DNA of 64,000 nucleotides from G963676095 sp963676095 (GCA_963676095.1 OY781040.1:1984001-2048000); one strand, 5' to 3'. Counted from the stretch's first letter, positions 43,057 to 51,881 are shown. Notes: a model not told the origin generated them from the sequence alone. Numbers and translations: made by a program.

Positions 43057-43947
43057 TCATTTCTTCTTCTCTTCATCCAATTTAGCGAGAGAAATAAGTC
43101 CCCCCATTGCCCCCAGGTTCATGGAATCGAGGGCCGAACTCGGGACTATAACCATCGATCCCTTTTCCTTCAGGCCTTCGAATAACATATTCATTCCCCT
43201 CAGGTGCAACGCTACAGGATTATCCCTGTATTTTTCACTGGCAATTGCAAACTTTTCAGCAATTTCAGTCTCCGCTGTTCCCAGGATCACCCTGGCCCGC
43301 CGTTCCCGTTCCGCCTGGGCCTGCTTACTCATGGCATCGGCCAGAGCCTGGGGAATAACAATATCTTTTATTCCAACATTCTGGCAGGTAATTCCCCATG
43401 GATTGGTATCACCGTCGAGTACTTTCTGCAGGTCGTCGGCAATCTTGTCCCTTTCCTGCAAAAGATCAGCAAGTTCATGTTTCCCTATTATGTCACGTAA
43501 CCCGGTCTGGGCGATATAAGCAATTGCCTTCTCGTATTCCTGCACCTCAAGGGCCGCTTTCTCAACATCCCAAACCGTCCAGTAAACAACAGCATCCACA
43601 TTTACCGGGACAGTATCCTTTGTCAAGGTTTGCTCTGCCTTGAAATCGGTTACCCGGACACGCTGGTCAATATACTTATCGATCTTGTCAAGTACAGGAA
43701 CAATAAAAAAAAGTCCTGGTCCTTTCAGTCCTTTATATCTTCCCATCCTCAGCACCACCGCTTTTTCCCATTGATCTGCAATGTGGATCGAGGAAGCAAT
43801 GAAAAAAGCAAGAAGAAGTGAAACAACAAAAACGGTTTCACTTATTATATGAACAGAGTATAAGTAAACAGAGATGCCGGCAAGAACGACTAAGACCAAA
43901 ATCGAAACCGGATTGAAATAACCTTTTACAATTGAAGTAGTTTTCAT
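43057..43947 (-). CDS. Slipin (SPFH/band 7 family) membrane protein
   Basis: A 296-residue stomatin-like protein. Two N-terminal hydrophobic segments (about 12-32 and 36-56) anchor it, then an SPFH domain begins at DQWEKAVVLRMGRYKGLKGPGLFFIVPVLDKI and includes QTLTKDTVPVNVDAVVYWTVWD. A charged coiled-coil region (AMSKQAQAERERRARVILGTAE) follows. Such proteins form membrane microdomain scaffolds and often control proteases. No NfeD partner gene is adjacent. It lies 75 bases downstream of the GntR regulator and is probably in its operon. Confidence 0.92.
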   Translation of the reverse strand: MKTTSIVKGYFNPVSILVLVVLAGISVYLYSVHIISETVFVVSLLLAFFIASSIHIADQWEKAVVLRMGRYKGLKGPGLFFIVPVLDKIDKYIDQRVRVTDFKAEQTLTKDTVPVNVDAVVYWTVWDVEKAALEVQEYEKAIAYIAQTGLRDIIGKHELADLLQERDKIADDLQKVLDGDTNPWGITCQNVGIKDIVIPQALADAMSKQAQAERERRARVILGTAETEIAEKFAIASEKYRDNPVALHLRGMNMLFEGLKEKGSMVIVPSSALDSMNLGAMGGLISLAKLDEEKKK

Positions 43948-44022
43948 AAGAGTAAGTTTTATTGATTAATAAAATTTCAAATATTCAAAGTCTGGTTGCA
44001 TAAGAAATCAGTAAATAGAATT

Positions 44023-44400
44023 TTATTCACTTCTTCTCCTGTTTTCCAGTTCTTGAATTAAATCTGCAACAGAAAAGCCGTAACTCATAGCAATTGTCGA
44101 AAATTCATCACAAATTTCTTTAAGTTTTCTGGCCCTTTCTTTTTCCGAAATTGTAAAATCGGTCTGGCAGATAAACGTGCCGGTCCCCTGCTGGGTTTCA
44201 AGAATATTTCTAATCTCGAGTTCCTTGTAAGCCTTGGCAACCGTATTCAGGTTCACCTTAAGATCGACAGCCAAAGCCCTTACCGTTGGAAGTTGCTCGC
44301 CAACCTTCAGGCTACCTGTCGCAATTCCGAACTTAATCTGATCTATAATCTGACGGTAGAACGGAACTCCGGTTCTTGGATCTAATTTAAACGTCATCAT
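44023..44400 (-). CDS. GntR-family transcription regulator, YtrA subfamily
   Basis: A 125-residue regulator with the GntR winged helix (GVPFYRQIIDQIKFGIATGS, LPTVRALAVDLKVNLNTVAKAYKELE, then GTGTFI) and a short C-terminal dimerisation helix region, the YtrA type, too small for a ligand-binding FadR or HutC domain. The start is Met 44400 (MMTFKLDPRTG); a longer frame to 44445 runs through the operator and promoter. Family members normally repress their own operon, often one with an ABC transporter. Here the downstream gene is the slipin. A perfect operator palindrome overlaps its promoter. Confidence 0.92.
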   Translation of the reverse strand: MMTFKLDPRTGVPFYRQIIDQIKFGIATGSLKVGEQLPTVRALAVDLKVNLNTVAKAYKELEIRNILETQQGTGTFICQTDFTISEKERARKLKEICDEFSTIAMSYGFSVADLIQELENRRRSE

Positions 44401-44415
44401 TGTCGTAAATAAATA

Positions 44416-44437
44416 TTGTACTAATGGTATAGTACAA
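44416..44437. promoter_or_regulatory. Operator palindrome of the GntR/YtrA regulator
   Basis: Perfect 8-base arms TTGTACTA (44416-44423) and TAGTACAA (44430-44437) with the spacer ATGGTA, 16 bases before the gntR start. The arrangement and GTAC-TAGTAC core match operators of YtrA-type GntR repressors. It overlaps the -7 box, so binding would block transcription (autorepression). Confidence 0.8.
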
Positions 44438-44442
44438 ATATA
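44435..44442 (-). promoter_or_regulatory. -7 promoter box of gntR-slipin operon
   Basis: TATATTTG on the minus strand, matching TAnnTTTG, overlapping three bases of the operator arm. The transcription start would fall inside the operator. Confidence 0.65.
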
Positions 44443-44479
44443 CAAACTTTGGATTTCATGTCAAGTACTTTTCTCAAAA

Positions 44480-45090
44480 AGTTTCCGGGTTAAATATGAA
44501 TTAAGCGACAGACACGAAAAATGGTTTCTGTTGTTAATCTGGTTAATATTGTTTGAGGCTACGCCGTTTGAATGTTCGATACTTCGTTGTTTGACAAAAC
44601 TGAACGCGAAGGCGCGAAGACGCAAAGGATAGTTTCTGTTGTTAATATACTGAACGCGAAGGCGCGAAGACACAAGAATGGTTTCTGTGGTTCTTGTTGT
44701 TTCTATTGTTAATTTTTTTTGATCTGTGTTAATCCGTGTTATCTGTGGTGGAATGGAACCCTGGCTTCAAAAGCCGGAGCACCCACCCATTAAACCATTA
44801 AACCATTAAACCATTGAACCACTCAACCATTTATCGTTCCTTCATTCAATCATTCTTTCATTCACTAATTCACCAGTTCACAATCTCACCAGTTCACCAA
44901 TATCCAACCGCGAAGCGTCAAACATTCGAACATTCAAACTTTTAAACATCTATTGCTCCTGTACCTCTTGTCCGGGTTCCCATTCTATCATTCACTCATT
45001 CTTTCATTCACTAATTCACCAGTTCTCCAGTTCACTAATTCACAATACCCTATGCTCTCTTCCCCAACAGTAAAGCGTCAAATATTCAAC
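44480..45090. repeat. Composite interspersed repeat block 3 (non-coding)
   Basis: About 600 bases with the modules of the other two blocks: 'aatggtttctgttgttaa', 'ttgtttgaggctacgccg' followed by 'tttgaatgttcgatactt' (44549-44595, nearly identical to block 1), two 'actgaacgcgaaggcgcg' copies, 'gatctgtgttaatccgtg', 'attcaccagttcaccaat' words and two 'gcgtcaaacattc'-like words near 44910 and 45070. It contains a short octamer array (44787-44834). No gene is present in it, and the 45091-45307 spacer that follows also shows none. Confidence 0.82.
44787..44834. repeat. Octamer tandem array in repeat block 3
   Basis: Six consecutive 8-base units: CCATTAAA three times, then CCATTGAA, CCACTCAA and CCATTTAT, showing decay towards the 3' side. 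Confidence 0.85.
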
Positions 45091-45307
45091 CAGTTATTAT
45101 TTCGATAGCTGTTCTTACTGTTTCTGTCTCCGGGCTTTTCGAACGGAGAACAACCGATAAGGCCCCGATAATCTTTCAGAAAAATTGCAGGCCGTACTGA
45201 TTTTACTTTGGATTATCATTAATTTAGCAACCATATAGACCGGGAACAGGGCTATCAATTTTCAATCAATGCCAATGGCTTTGGATCTCGGCAAGTTTCG
45301 TATAATT

Positions 45308-45790
45308 ATGAAAAAGAAAAGAAAATATATAAAACAGATACTCTGTTTCACAGCGGTATTACTCACAGTAATCAGCTGTGAGGAGACTTATGACACCCCT
45401 CCCAGGCCGTCCGCAGGGATTGTTTTTTCCTACACTTCAGGTGCTGACAGCACTCCTGTTATTACTGCGTACGGGCTGGACATCGACAGCATCCTTGTTC
45501 AGGAAGAAGAAACAGACGAAGTCAGCCTTCCACTGAGCCTTGCCGATAGCTCGACATTTGTTTTACTGATCGACTCCATCGCAGATACCCTGACCATTTA
45601 TCATACCAACACGTTGAATTATGAATCGATCGAATCCGGATTCTATTATGATTACATGATCACAGGAGCGAAACATACCTATAACCGCATTGATTCGGCA
45701 GAAATACTAAACGATACAGTAACGACATCCTGGAATGAAAATATTAGACTTTATCTTAATGATCTGCCTTCTGATACCAGCTCTAACTAG
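45308..45790 (+). CDS. DUF6452-like lipoprotein
   Basis: A 160-residue lipoprotein: signal peptide with lipobox VISC at about residue 24, followed by EETYDTPPRPSAGIVFSYTSG and an all-beta body with SLPLSLADSSTFVLLID and TLTIYHTNTLNYESIESGFYYDY. This fits the DUF6452 family of Bacteroidota envelope lipoproteins. The frame opens at 45269, but ATG 45308 begins the lipoprotein signal. Its 3' end overlaps the next gene by 56 bases. The two families occur together in many Bacteroidales genomes, suggesting a joint envelope function, still unknown. Confidence 0.8.
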   Translation: MKKKRKYIKQILCFTAVLLTVISCEETYDTPPRPSAGIVFSYTSGADSTPVITAYGLDIDSILVQEEETDEVSLPLSLADSSTFVLLIDSIADTLTIYHTNTLNYESIESGFYYDYMITGAKHTYNRIDSAEILNDTVTTSWNENIRLYLNDLPSDTSSN

Positions 45791-46475
45791 CCAGGCACAG
45801 GAGCAGCAGAAAAAGAAAAAACCGAAAAGAACAGACAACTTTATCCGCATGGAAGGTCTCCGCCTGGGAACAGATATTACCCGTCCTTTTCAATCGCTTT
45901 GGAATAAGGGTGACCGCTACGGAGGTGAAGTAACCGCTGATTTTGAGCTTCGCCCTAATTTTTTTCCTGTAGCAGAAGCCGGATGGGAAAAACTTAAGAT
46001 AGATCAGGAATATGTCCTTTACAACAGTTCCGGTCCTTATTTCAGGTTCGGGGCAAATTACAATATCCTTGCCGCGACATCGAGAACAGACAAAGATCTC
46101 CTGTACATCGGATTTCGCTATGGGGTCAGTTTTGCATCGCAATCTGTAGACTATTATAAAATTGATAACTACTGGGGTGAAGAAACAGGTTCTTTTCCTT
46201 CGCAGAGTTATAATTCTCAGTGGTTCGAACTGGTATTCGGGATGAAAGGAGAAGTTTTGAAAAATTTTTATCTTGGCTGGTCCATCCGGGCCAAGTTCAA
46301 TCTCTTCCAAAAGAATTACGATTTACCAGGCGTTTATTTCAACCCGGGTTACGGGAAAGCAGAAAACAGCTCAACCATGGATATAACTTATTCTATTTCC
46401 TACAATATCCCGTTCAGGCTGAGAAAACATAAAGATGCAGCTGTTCCGGCCCCACCAGAAGGGAAAAAGAAATAA
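45735..46475 (+). CDS. DUF6048-like outer membrane protein
   Basis: A 246-residue exported protein with signal peptide (cleavage near SQAQE, residue about 22), a short Lys-rich stretch, then a series of amphipathic beta strands (GGEVTADFELRPNFFPVAEAGWE, YFRFGANYNIL, YIGFRYGVSFAS, LYFNPG-like turns) typical of a small outer membrane barrel. It matches DUF6048. Translation overlaps the DUF6452 gene by 56 bases in another frame, implying coupling. The tail ends in PAPPEGKKK. Function unknown. Confidence 0.82.
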   Translation: MKILDFILMICLLIPALTSQAQEQQKKKKPKRTDNFIRMEGLRLGTDITRPFQSLWNKGDRYGGEVTADFELRPNFFPVAEAGWEKLKIDQEYVLYNSSGPYFRFGANYNILAATSRTDKDLLYIGFRYGVSFASQSVDYYKIDNYWGEETGSFPSQSYNSQWFELVFGMKGEVLKNFYLGWSIRAKFNLFQKNYDLPGVYFNPGYGKAENSSTMDITYSISYNIPFRLRKHKDAAVPAPPEGKKK

Positions 46476-46516
46476 ACGATGAGGAAGTATTATAAATAAC
46501 GAATAAAGACATACGA

Positions 46517-46544
46517 AAAAGCGCACCCGTTAAAGTGCGCTTTT
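46517..46544. terminator. Bidirectional terminator between DUF6048 and groL
   Basis: Perfect 10-base arms AAAAGCGCAC (46517-46526) and GTGCGCTTTT (46535-46544). T-tracts on both strands serve the two convergent genes. Confidence 0.85.
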
Positions 46545-46581
46545 CTGTTTTTATTATTATTTGTAATGTCAGAGAATGATA

Positions 46582-48216
46582 CTACATCATTCCGCCCATT
46601 CCTCCGCCCATTGGAGGCATCGGAGCCTGGGCTTTTTCATCTTTTTCTTCAACCAGTACACATTCCGTTGTCAGGAACATACCGGCAATTGAAGCAGCAT
46701 TTTCCAAAGCGATACGGGCCACTTTGGCAGGGTCGATCACCCCTGTTTCAAACAAGTTCTGGTATTCATCGGAACGGGCATTGTACCCAAAGTCACCTTT
46801 TCCTTCAGCAACTTTCTGGGCAACAACAGCACCTTCACGTCCGGCATTGACAACAATTTGACGAAGAGGTTCTTCAATAGCCCGTTTTACAATTTCGATA
46901 CCAGTAGTTTCATCGTCATTATCGCCTGTCAATCCCTCAAGGGCAGCGATTGCACGGATGTAAGTAACACCACCGCCAGGCACAATACCTTCTTCAACGG
47001 CAGCACGAGTTGCACTCAATGCATCGTCAACGCGGTCTTTCTTTTCCTTCATTTCGACCTCAGAAGCGGCACCGACATAAAGAACGGCAACTCCGCCAGC
47101 CAGTTTTGCCAAACGTTCCTGCAGTTTTTCACGATCGTAATCAGACTTAGTCGCCTCGATCTGGCGTTTAATCATAGCCACACGTGCTTTAATACTTTCC
47201 GGGTCACCGGAACCGGCAACGATAGTGGTATTTTCCTTATCAACGGTAATCTTTTCACATACGCCAAGCATATCCATCTTGGTATCTTCCAGTTTCATAC
47301 CCTTTTCTTCCGTAATTACGGTACCACCAGTCAGTACTGCCAGGTCTTCCAGCATTTCCTTACGACGGTCACCGAACCCGGGAGCTTTAACAGCACAAAC
47401 TTTCAGCGAACCGCGAAGACGGTTAACTACCAACGTTGCCAATGCTTCGCCATCAACATCTTCAGCAACAATCATGAGCGGACGTCCGCTTTGTGCAGTT
47501 TGTTCAAGAATTGGAAGGAGATCTTTCATGGTGCTGATTTTCTTGTCGTGGATCAGGATATATGGGTGATCCAGTTCAGCAGCCATTTTTTCAGTGTTGG
47601 TTACAAAATAAGGAGAGATATAGCCCCGGTCGAATTGCATTCCTTCAACAACATCGACATAAGTTTCTGTACCCTTAGCCTCTTCAACAGTAATGACTCC
47701 TTCTTTTTTTACCTTTTCCATCGCTTCTGCGATCAGTTTACCGATCTCTTCGTCACCATTTGCAGATACCCGGGCAACCTGTTCAATTTTATTAAAGTCA
47801 TCACCGATGTTTTGGGACTGTCCCTTGATGCTTTCAACAACTTTGGTAACAGCCTTGTCAATGCCGCGTTTCAAATCCATTGGGTTAGCTCCGGCAGTAA
47901 CGTTTTTCAAACCGACATTGATGATCGACTGAGCAAGAACTGTAGCAGTGGTTGTTCCGTCACCGGCGTCGTCACCTGTCTTGCTGGCAACTTCCTTTAC
48001 CATCTGTGCACCGATATTTTCATAGGGATCGGAAAGTTCGATTTCCTTGGCAACAGTTACACCGTCCTTGGTAATCTGCGGGGCTCCGAATTTTTTCTCG
48101 ATAACGACATTGCGTCCTTTTGGGCCTAAGGTAACCTTTACTGCATCGGCTAATTTATCGACTCCTTTTTTTAATAAATCTCTTGACTCGATATTGAATT
48201 TGATTTCTTTTGCCAT
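46582..48216 (-). CDS. groL: Chaperonin GroEL
   Basis: The 60-kDa chaperonin (544 residues), which folds proteins inside a double ring capped by GroES. Recognisable blocks are TLGPKGRNVVIEKKFGAPQITKDGVTVAKEIEL near residue 30-60, GDGTTTATVLAQ (ATP site) near 86, and the GGM-rich C-terminal tail MGGGMGGMM. It follows groS by 34 bases on the minus strand. No CIRCE-type operator was seen. Confidence 0.99.
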   Translation of the reverse strand: MAKEIKFNIESRDLLKKGVDKLADAVKVTLGPKGRNVVIEKKFGAPQITKDGVTVAKEIELSDPYENIGAQMVKEVASKTGDDAGDGTTTATVLAQSIINVGLKNVTAGANPMDLKRGIDKAVTKVVESIKGQSQNIGDDFNKIEQVARVSANGDEEIGKLIAEAMEKVKKEGVITVEEAKGTETYVDVVEGMQFDRGYISPYFVTNTEKMAAELDHPYILIHDKKISTMKDLLPILEQTAQSGRPLMIVAEDVDGEALATLVVNRLRGSLKVCAVKAPGFGDRRKEMLEDLAVLTGGTVITEEKGMKLEDTKMDMLGVCEKITVDKENTTIVAGSGDPESIKARVAMIKRQIEATKSDYDREKLQERLAKLAGGVAVLYVGAASEVEMKEKKDRVDDALSATRAAVEEGIVPGGGVTYIRAIAALEGLTGDNDDETTGIEIVKRAIEEPLRQIVVNAGREGAVVAQKVAEGKGDFGYNARSDEYQNLFETGVIDPAKVARIALENAASIAGMFLTTECVLVEEKDEKAQAPMPPMGGGMGGMM

Positions 48217-48250
48217 TTTTGTTTCGTTTTAATTTCTTACTACTTAAAAA

Positions 48251-48535
48251 CTATGCAATATACAATACATCGGTTTGTGACATCAGGATATAATCAGCTC
48301 CATCGATGCTCAATTCTGTCCCGGAATATTTACCATAGAAAACAGTATCACCAACATTAACTTCCATTGGCTCATCTTTTTTAGCAGCCCCAACTAAAAC
48401 CACTTTCCCCGCATGTGGTTTTTCTTTTGCCGAATCGGGAATAATAATTCCGCTTGCTGTTTTTGTTTCTGCTTCCTGCGGTTGAACAAGAATTTTACCT
48501 GCAAGGATTTTACCTTTTAAATCTGCCATTTTCAA
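48251..48535 (-). CDS. groS: Co-chaperonin GroES
   Basis: A 94-residue co-chaperonin forming the heptameric lid of GroEL. The mobile loop is EAETKTASGIIIPDSAKEKPHAG, and GTELSIDGADYILMSQTDVLYI ends the protein. First gene of the groSL operon. The start at 48535 gives the standard length. Confidence 0.98.
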   Translation of the reverse strand: MKMADLKGKILAGKILVQPQEAETKTASGIIIPDSAKEKPHAGKVVLVGAAKKDEPMEVNVGDTVFYGKYSGTELSIDGADYILMSQTDVLYIA

Positions 48536-48843
48536 ATTATTTTAGTTAGACATTTTTTAAAATTGACAACCACATCTATCGAAATTTATGCCAAAAGAAT
48601 AGATGAAAGGAAATATTCGTAAGAAAGACAAAATTACACTTCAGGAGTGGTCTTTTTCATTTCTAACAAAACAGAACGTCACTGAATGTCAGAAAATTGA
48701 ATTATCTGCCATTAATTATGACAGGCTGACAGGTTCCAGTAAATTTTTCAGGATGACATAATCAGGCTAATCATATGGGGCAAATCGTCCATCACAAGTA
48801 GTGACAAAGACCGGGACCAAAGGTAAAGATGACCGGTCAAGAT
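48536..48843. other. Intergenic region between groS and secG
   Basis: AT-rich spacer containing the groSL promoter region (no clear TAnnTTTG box) and leading to the secG terminator. A 78-codon frame at 48898-49134 is an overlap of secG in another frame. Nothing else was seen. Confidence 0.4.
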
Positions 48844-48879
48844 AAAAAAAGAGCCTGCTTCATGAAAAGAAACAAGCTC
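48844..48879 (-). terminator. Terminator of the secG operon
   Basis: On the minus strand GAGCTTGTTTC and GAAGCAGGCTC pair over 11 bases (two G-U pairs) around a 7-base loop and are followed by TTTTTTTATC. It lies about 115 bases downstream of secG. Confidence 0.65.
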
Positions 48880-48994
48880 AATATATTTAAAATATCTTCA
48901 TTCAGTTGCAAATAAACTTCTATCAGATTCAAACAGATCACAAGGGAACCCTCTCAGTCCCACTGCAGAATCAGTTTGCAGAACATCAACCAAT

Positions 48995-49396
48995 TTATTT
49001 AGCAGGAGTTTCCTTTTGTCCTGATGCGGGCGCAGGTTGAGCCCCCTGAGTTTGCTGGGAAGATGAAGTGCCCTTTGCATCCGGGACAGATGTCGGGAAA
49101 TTCGGGACAGCATTCGGATCAACTGCATTTTCAATCTGATCCTTAATAGCCGATTGGTTCACCTCCTCTGCTGCCCTCGGAATAAAAGCACTTCCAACGA
49201 TAGACAAAAGCAACAGGGCTCCAGCTAAAAACCAGGTTGCCTTTTCCAGAAAATCGGTTGTCTTGCGAACACCCATGATCTGGTTCGATGCCTGAAAATT
49301 ACTGGCCAAACCGCCTCCTTTTGAATTCTGCACCAACACGATCAGGATCAAAAGCACGCAGGTGATAAATATCAAAACAATGATCAACGTATACAT
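48995..49396 (-). CDS. secG: Preprotein translocase subunit SecG
   Basis: A 133-residue SecYEG accessory subunit with two membrane segments (about 3-22 and 53-72) and the SecG motif VLVQNSKGGGLASNF followed by ATWFLAGALLLLS. The C-terminal tail (about 60 residues rich in Ser, Pro, Ala, Gln) is longer than in E. coli and is common in Bacteroidota. Last gene of the sigma54 regulator-lptE-TPR-secG operon. Confidence 0.93.
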   Translation of the reverse strand: MYTLIIVLIFITCVLLILIVLVQNSKGGGLASNFQASNQIMGVRKTTDFLEKATWFLAGALLLLSIVGSAFIPRAAEEVNQSAIKDQIENAVDPNAVPNFPTSVPDAKGTSSSQQTQGAQPAPASGQKETPAK

Positions 49397-49406
49397 GACG
49401 ACTCTA

Positions 49407-49991
49407 TTAGTTCATTAATTTTTTAACTTCTTCAATTTGACCGGCAAAATAAACATTTTTTTCCGGAAATTTCAAACTTAATTTTTCATATGCCTGTAAA
49501 GCTTCTTTATAAAGCTTTTGCTTAACATATATTTTAGCCAACGTTTCTGTCACAAAATCGTTCCCGGCACTCTCTGAGTTATGGCTTTCCTCCATCTGTG
49601 ATTGGTCATTTTCCTTTACAAATTGCTTATGCCGGAGCGATTTTACCAGGTCGGACAAAGAGTCCGGATTTTCAGCATCCTTCTCCAGATGGTAGGTCCC
49701 CTGAGATATATATTCCCTTGAAAGGATTTTCAGCGTCTCCTCAGTCTGAGTATCAGTTTTATCTTTTGTCAGGAACAGGAAAAGCTGCCTGCGGTCGGTT
49801 ATATAAAAAGCCCCCTTCTCCAGATAAGCTTCGAAATCAGGGCTATTCAATTTCTTAAGATTTTTAAGTAATAACACCCACCCTGCCTGAAAAACAGGAA
49901 ATTGCTCCGTTACCGACTTCAGCACAGGCAAACTATTCTCATCAAGTCGATCCGGATCTTTGAGCCATATGTAAAGGTCGGACAGGTTCAT
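49407..49991 (-). CDS. TPR-like protein between lptE and secG
   Basis: A 194-residue soluble helical protein. The end VTETLAKIYVKQKLYKEALQAYEKLSLKFPEKNVYFAGQIEEVKKLM (quoted in outline) is one clear tetratricopeptide repeat; the earlier part is helical without a strong repeat. No signal peptide. The ATG at 49991 overlaps the lptE stop by one base (TAATG), so translation is coupled. Its conserved position in this operon suggests a link to envelope biogenesis. Function unknown. Confidence 0.8.
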   Translation of the reverse strand: MNLSDLYIWLKDPDRLDENSLPVLKSVTEQFPVFQAGWVLLLKNLKKLNSPDFEAYLEKGAFYITDRRQLFLFLTKDKTDTQTEETLKILSREYISQGTYHLEKDAENPDSLSDLVKSLRHKQFVKENDQSQMEESHNSESAGNDFVTETLAKIYVKQKLYKEALQAYEKLSLKFPEKNVYFAGQIEEVKKLMN

Positions 49992-50521
49992 TACCAATTC
50001 GCAATTGAGGCATTGAAAATATCTTCCGCAAGATCGTCAATAATTTCAGTTGTCAGGTCATCTTCCACGTCGCTTAACAGTTTCGTACTGTCATAGTCAG
50101 AATAGGCAGAAAAGCTTTTCTCCCAATCGTCTGCATGGTCTTTATTGTTGACGTATTTTACCTTTACCGTAATCGTAAGCCGTGTTTGCGCGGCCTGGTC
50201 TCCTTCCTGGATGTTCATCGGACGGGTATCATACCCGGTTATCTGTCCTGAGAATTCCAGGTCACCTCCTGTTGTAACCATATTCAGCGAAGTCTGACGG
50301 GTAAGTTTATCCTGCAACGCTTCGGTAAGTTGCTGACTGAGATTCGGATTGACCAGCTTTGCCCGGTTAGGAAAGTAATCAACAGAAAAAGTCTTCACAT
50401 TAGCTGCGATAGATGCGCCGGTAAAGGAATAAGAAACTTTGCACCCCTGCGTTGCAGGAATAACCAGAAGCAGGAGAAGCAACAAAGGCTTAAACAGTCT
50501 GAATAATTTAATCGATATCAT
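49991..50521 (-). CDS. lptE: LPS assembly lipoprotein LptE family
   Basis: A 176-residue outer membrane lipoprotein that plugs and guides LptD in LPS insertion. The signal peptide ends at the lipobox ATQGC (about residue 27), followed by KVSYSFTGASIAANVKTFSVDYFPNRAKLVNPNLSQQLTEALQDKL (outline) and the family ISGQITGYD-like strand FSGQITGYDTRP. The frame extends to 50605, but Met 50521 gives a proper signal peptide and overlaps the upstream stop by 14 bases. Confidence 0.88.
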   Translation of the reverse strand: MISIKLFRLFKPLLLLLLLVIPATQGCKVSYSFTGASIAANVKTFSVDYFPNRAKLVNPNLSQQLTEALQDKLTRQTSLNMVTTGGDLEFSGQITGYDTRPMNIQEGDQAAQTRLTITVKVKYVNNKDHADDWEKSFSAYSDYDSTKLLSDVEDDLTTEIIDDLAEDIFNASIANW

Positions 50522-51740
50522 ACTCTTTGATTTTACGGTAAAGGGTACGCTCGGAAATTCCCAGTTCCTGCGCAGCATACTTTCGTTTTCCCTTATGTCT
50601 CTCAAGGGCTTTCTTTATTAACTCGATTTCCTTGTCTTCCAGGGAAAGCGATTCTTCAACAAACTCTTCGGTATCCTGTATATCGTCGCGGGTCACATGC
50701 TCAAAATGGACAGGGTTTACCGAAGCCTGGTCTGGCACCGGGTTTCCGGGCTCTTTATGATAAAGGTTCCGGATAAGCTGTGCATTATCGGCGTGAAATT
50801 CGGCCGGGTTATTTCCTTCCCGCATCAAATCGAGCACCAGTTTCTTGAGATCGTTCATGTCCTTTTTCATATCGAAAAGAACCTGATAGAGAATTTCCCG
50901 CTCGCTGGCAAAGGTTTTTTCATCGACTGATTTGTAAATAGCAGGAAGCTGCGGGGCTCCCTGCGCCGGAAGATAAACCCGCATGGCATTACCGGTAATG
51001 GTCCGGTCGCGCTCAATAACAGAGATCTGTTCTGTGATATTTTTCAACTGCCTCACATTTCCCGGCCAGCCATAGTTTTCAAGCATCGCACGGGCTTCAT
51101 CATCGAGACGGACCGGTGGCATCCTGTATTTTTCAGCAAAATCCTGGGAAAATTTTCTGAACAGCAGAAAAATATCCTCTTTCCTGTCACGAAGCGGCAA
51201 CATCCGTATAGGTACCGTATTCAACCGGTAGTAAAGGTCTTCCCGGAAACGGTTCTGCTCGATCGCCCTCACAATATCAACATTAGTTGCCGCAACCACC
51301 CGCACGTTTGTCTTCATCACTTTTGAAGAACCGACCTTGATAAACTCACCGGCTTCAAGCACCCTCAGCAACCGGACCTGGGTAGAAAGAGGGAGCTCCC
51401 CTATTTCATCAAGAAAAATAGTCCCCCCGTCGGCCTCCTCAAAATATCCTTTACGGTCTGACAAGGCACCGGTAAAAGCACCCTTTTCATGACCAAAAAG
51501 CTCGGAATCGATCGTTCCTTCAGGGATAGCCCCACAGTTTACCGCGATGTATTTACCATGTTTTCTGGATGAAAAATGATGTATAACCTGGGGAAAAATT
51601 TCCTTCCCTGTTCCACTCTCTCCGGTAATCAGAACAGATAAATCAGTAGGGGCAACCTGAATCGCCACTTCAAGTGCCCGATTCAGCCCCGGCACATTTC
51701 CAATTATCCCGAACCGCTGTTTTATCTCCTGAACATCCAT
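50508..51740 (-). CDS. Sigma54-dependent transcriptional activator (no receiver domain)
   Basis: A 410-residue AAA+ activator of sigma54 RNA polymerase. Walker A is GESGTGKE, the sigma54 contact loop is GAFTGA, Walker B is GGTIFLDEIGEL, and a Fis-type helix-turn-helix ends the protein (KYAAQELGISERTLYRKIKEY). No N-terminal receiver or sensing domain exists, so activity must be controlled otherwise. The longer frame to 51995 overlaps kdsB; Met 51740 (MDVQEIKQRFG) is the start, matching a promoter box at 51765-51772. It leads the lptE-secG operon, an arrangement seen in other Bacteroidota. Confidence 0.93.
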   Translation of the reverse strand: MDVQEIKQRFGIIGNVPGLNRALEVAIQVAPTDLSVLITGESGTGKEIFPQVIHHFSSRKHGKYIAVNCGAIPEGTIDSELFGHEKGAFTGALSDRKGYFEEADGGTIFLDEIGELPLSTQVRLLRVLEAGEFIKVGSSKVMKTNVRVVAATNVDIVRAIEQNRFREDLYYRLNTVPIRMLPLRDRKEDIFLLFRKFSQDFAEKYRMPPVRLDDEARAMLENYGWPGNVRQLKNITEQISVIERDRTITGNAMRVYLPAQGAPQLPAIYKSVDEKTFASEREILYQVLFDMKKDMNDLKKLVLDLMREGNNPAEFHADNAQLIRNLYHKEPGNPVPDQASVNPVHFEHVTRDDIQDTEEFVEESLSLEDKEIELIKKALERHKGKRKYAAQELGISERTLYRKIKEYDID

Positions 51741-51764
51741 AAGCCTGTTTTCAATTATAATCAG

Positions 51765-51772
51765 CAAAGTTA
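51765..51772 (-). promoter_or_regulatory. -7 promoter box of the sigma54 regulator operon
   Basis: TAACTTTG on the minus strand, matching TAnnTTTG, 25 bases before Met 51740. It supports that start over longer frames. Confidence 0.6.
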
Positions 51773-51873
51773 CAATTTTAGAAATAATACTGGTTGAAGC
51801 AACGAAGTTATCTGCAAAAACCTGTTGTTTACAGAAAGAGAAAAACGACAGGTTAAAGGTTTCATGATTTTTA

Positions 51874-51881
51874 TATTTTTG
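51874..51881 (+). promoter_or_regulatory. -7 promoter box of kdsB
   Basis: TATTTTTG, matching TAnnTTTG, 26 bases before ATG 51907. It lies back to back with the regulator promoter about 100 bases away. Confidence 0.6.

Noticed and set aside
44787..44834. Telomere-like or origin iteron array
   Set aside because: Only six octamers with decay, embedded in an interspersed repeat block; no dnaA, replication or partition gene nearby.
46858..48129. 423-codon open frame antisense to groL
   Set aside because: It mirrors the strongly biased codons of groL; the translated protein has no recognisable motif and groL is certain.
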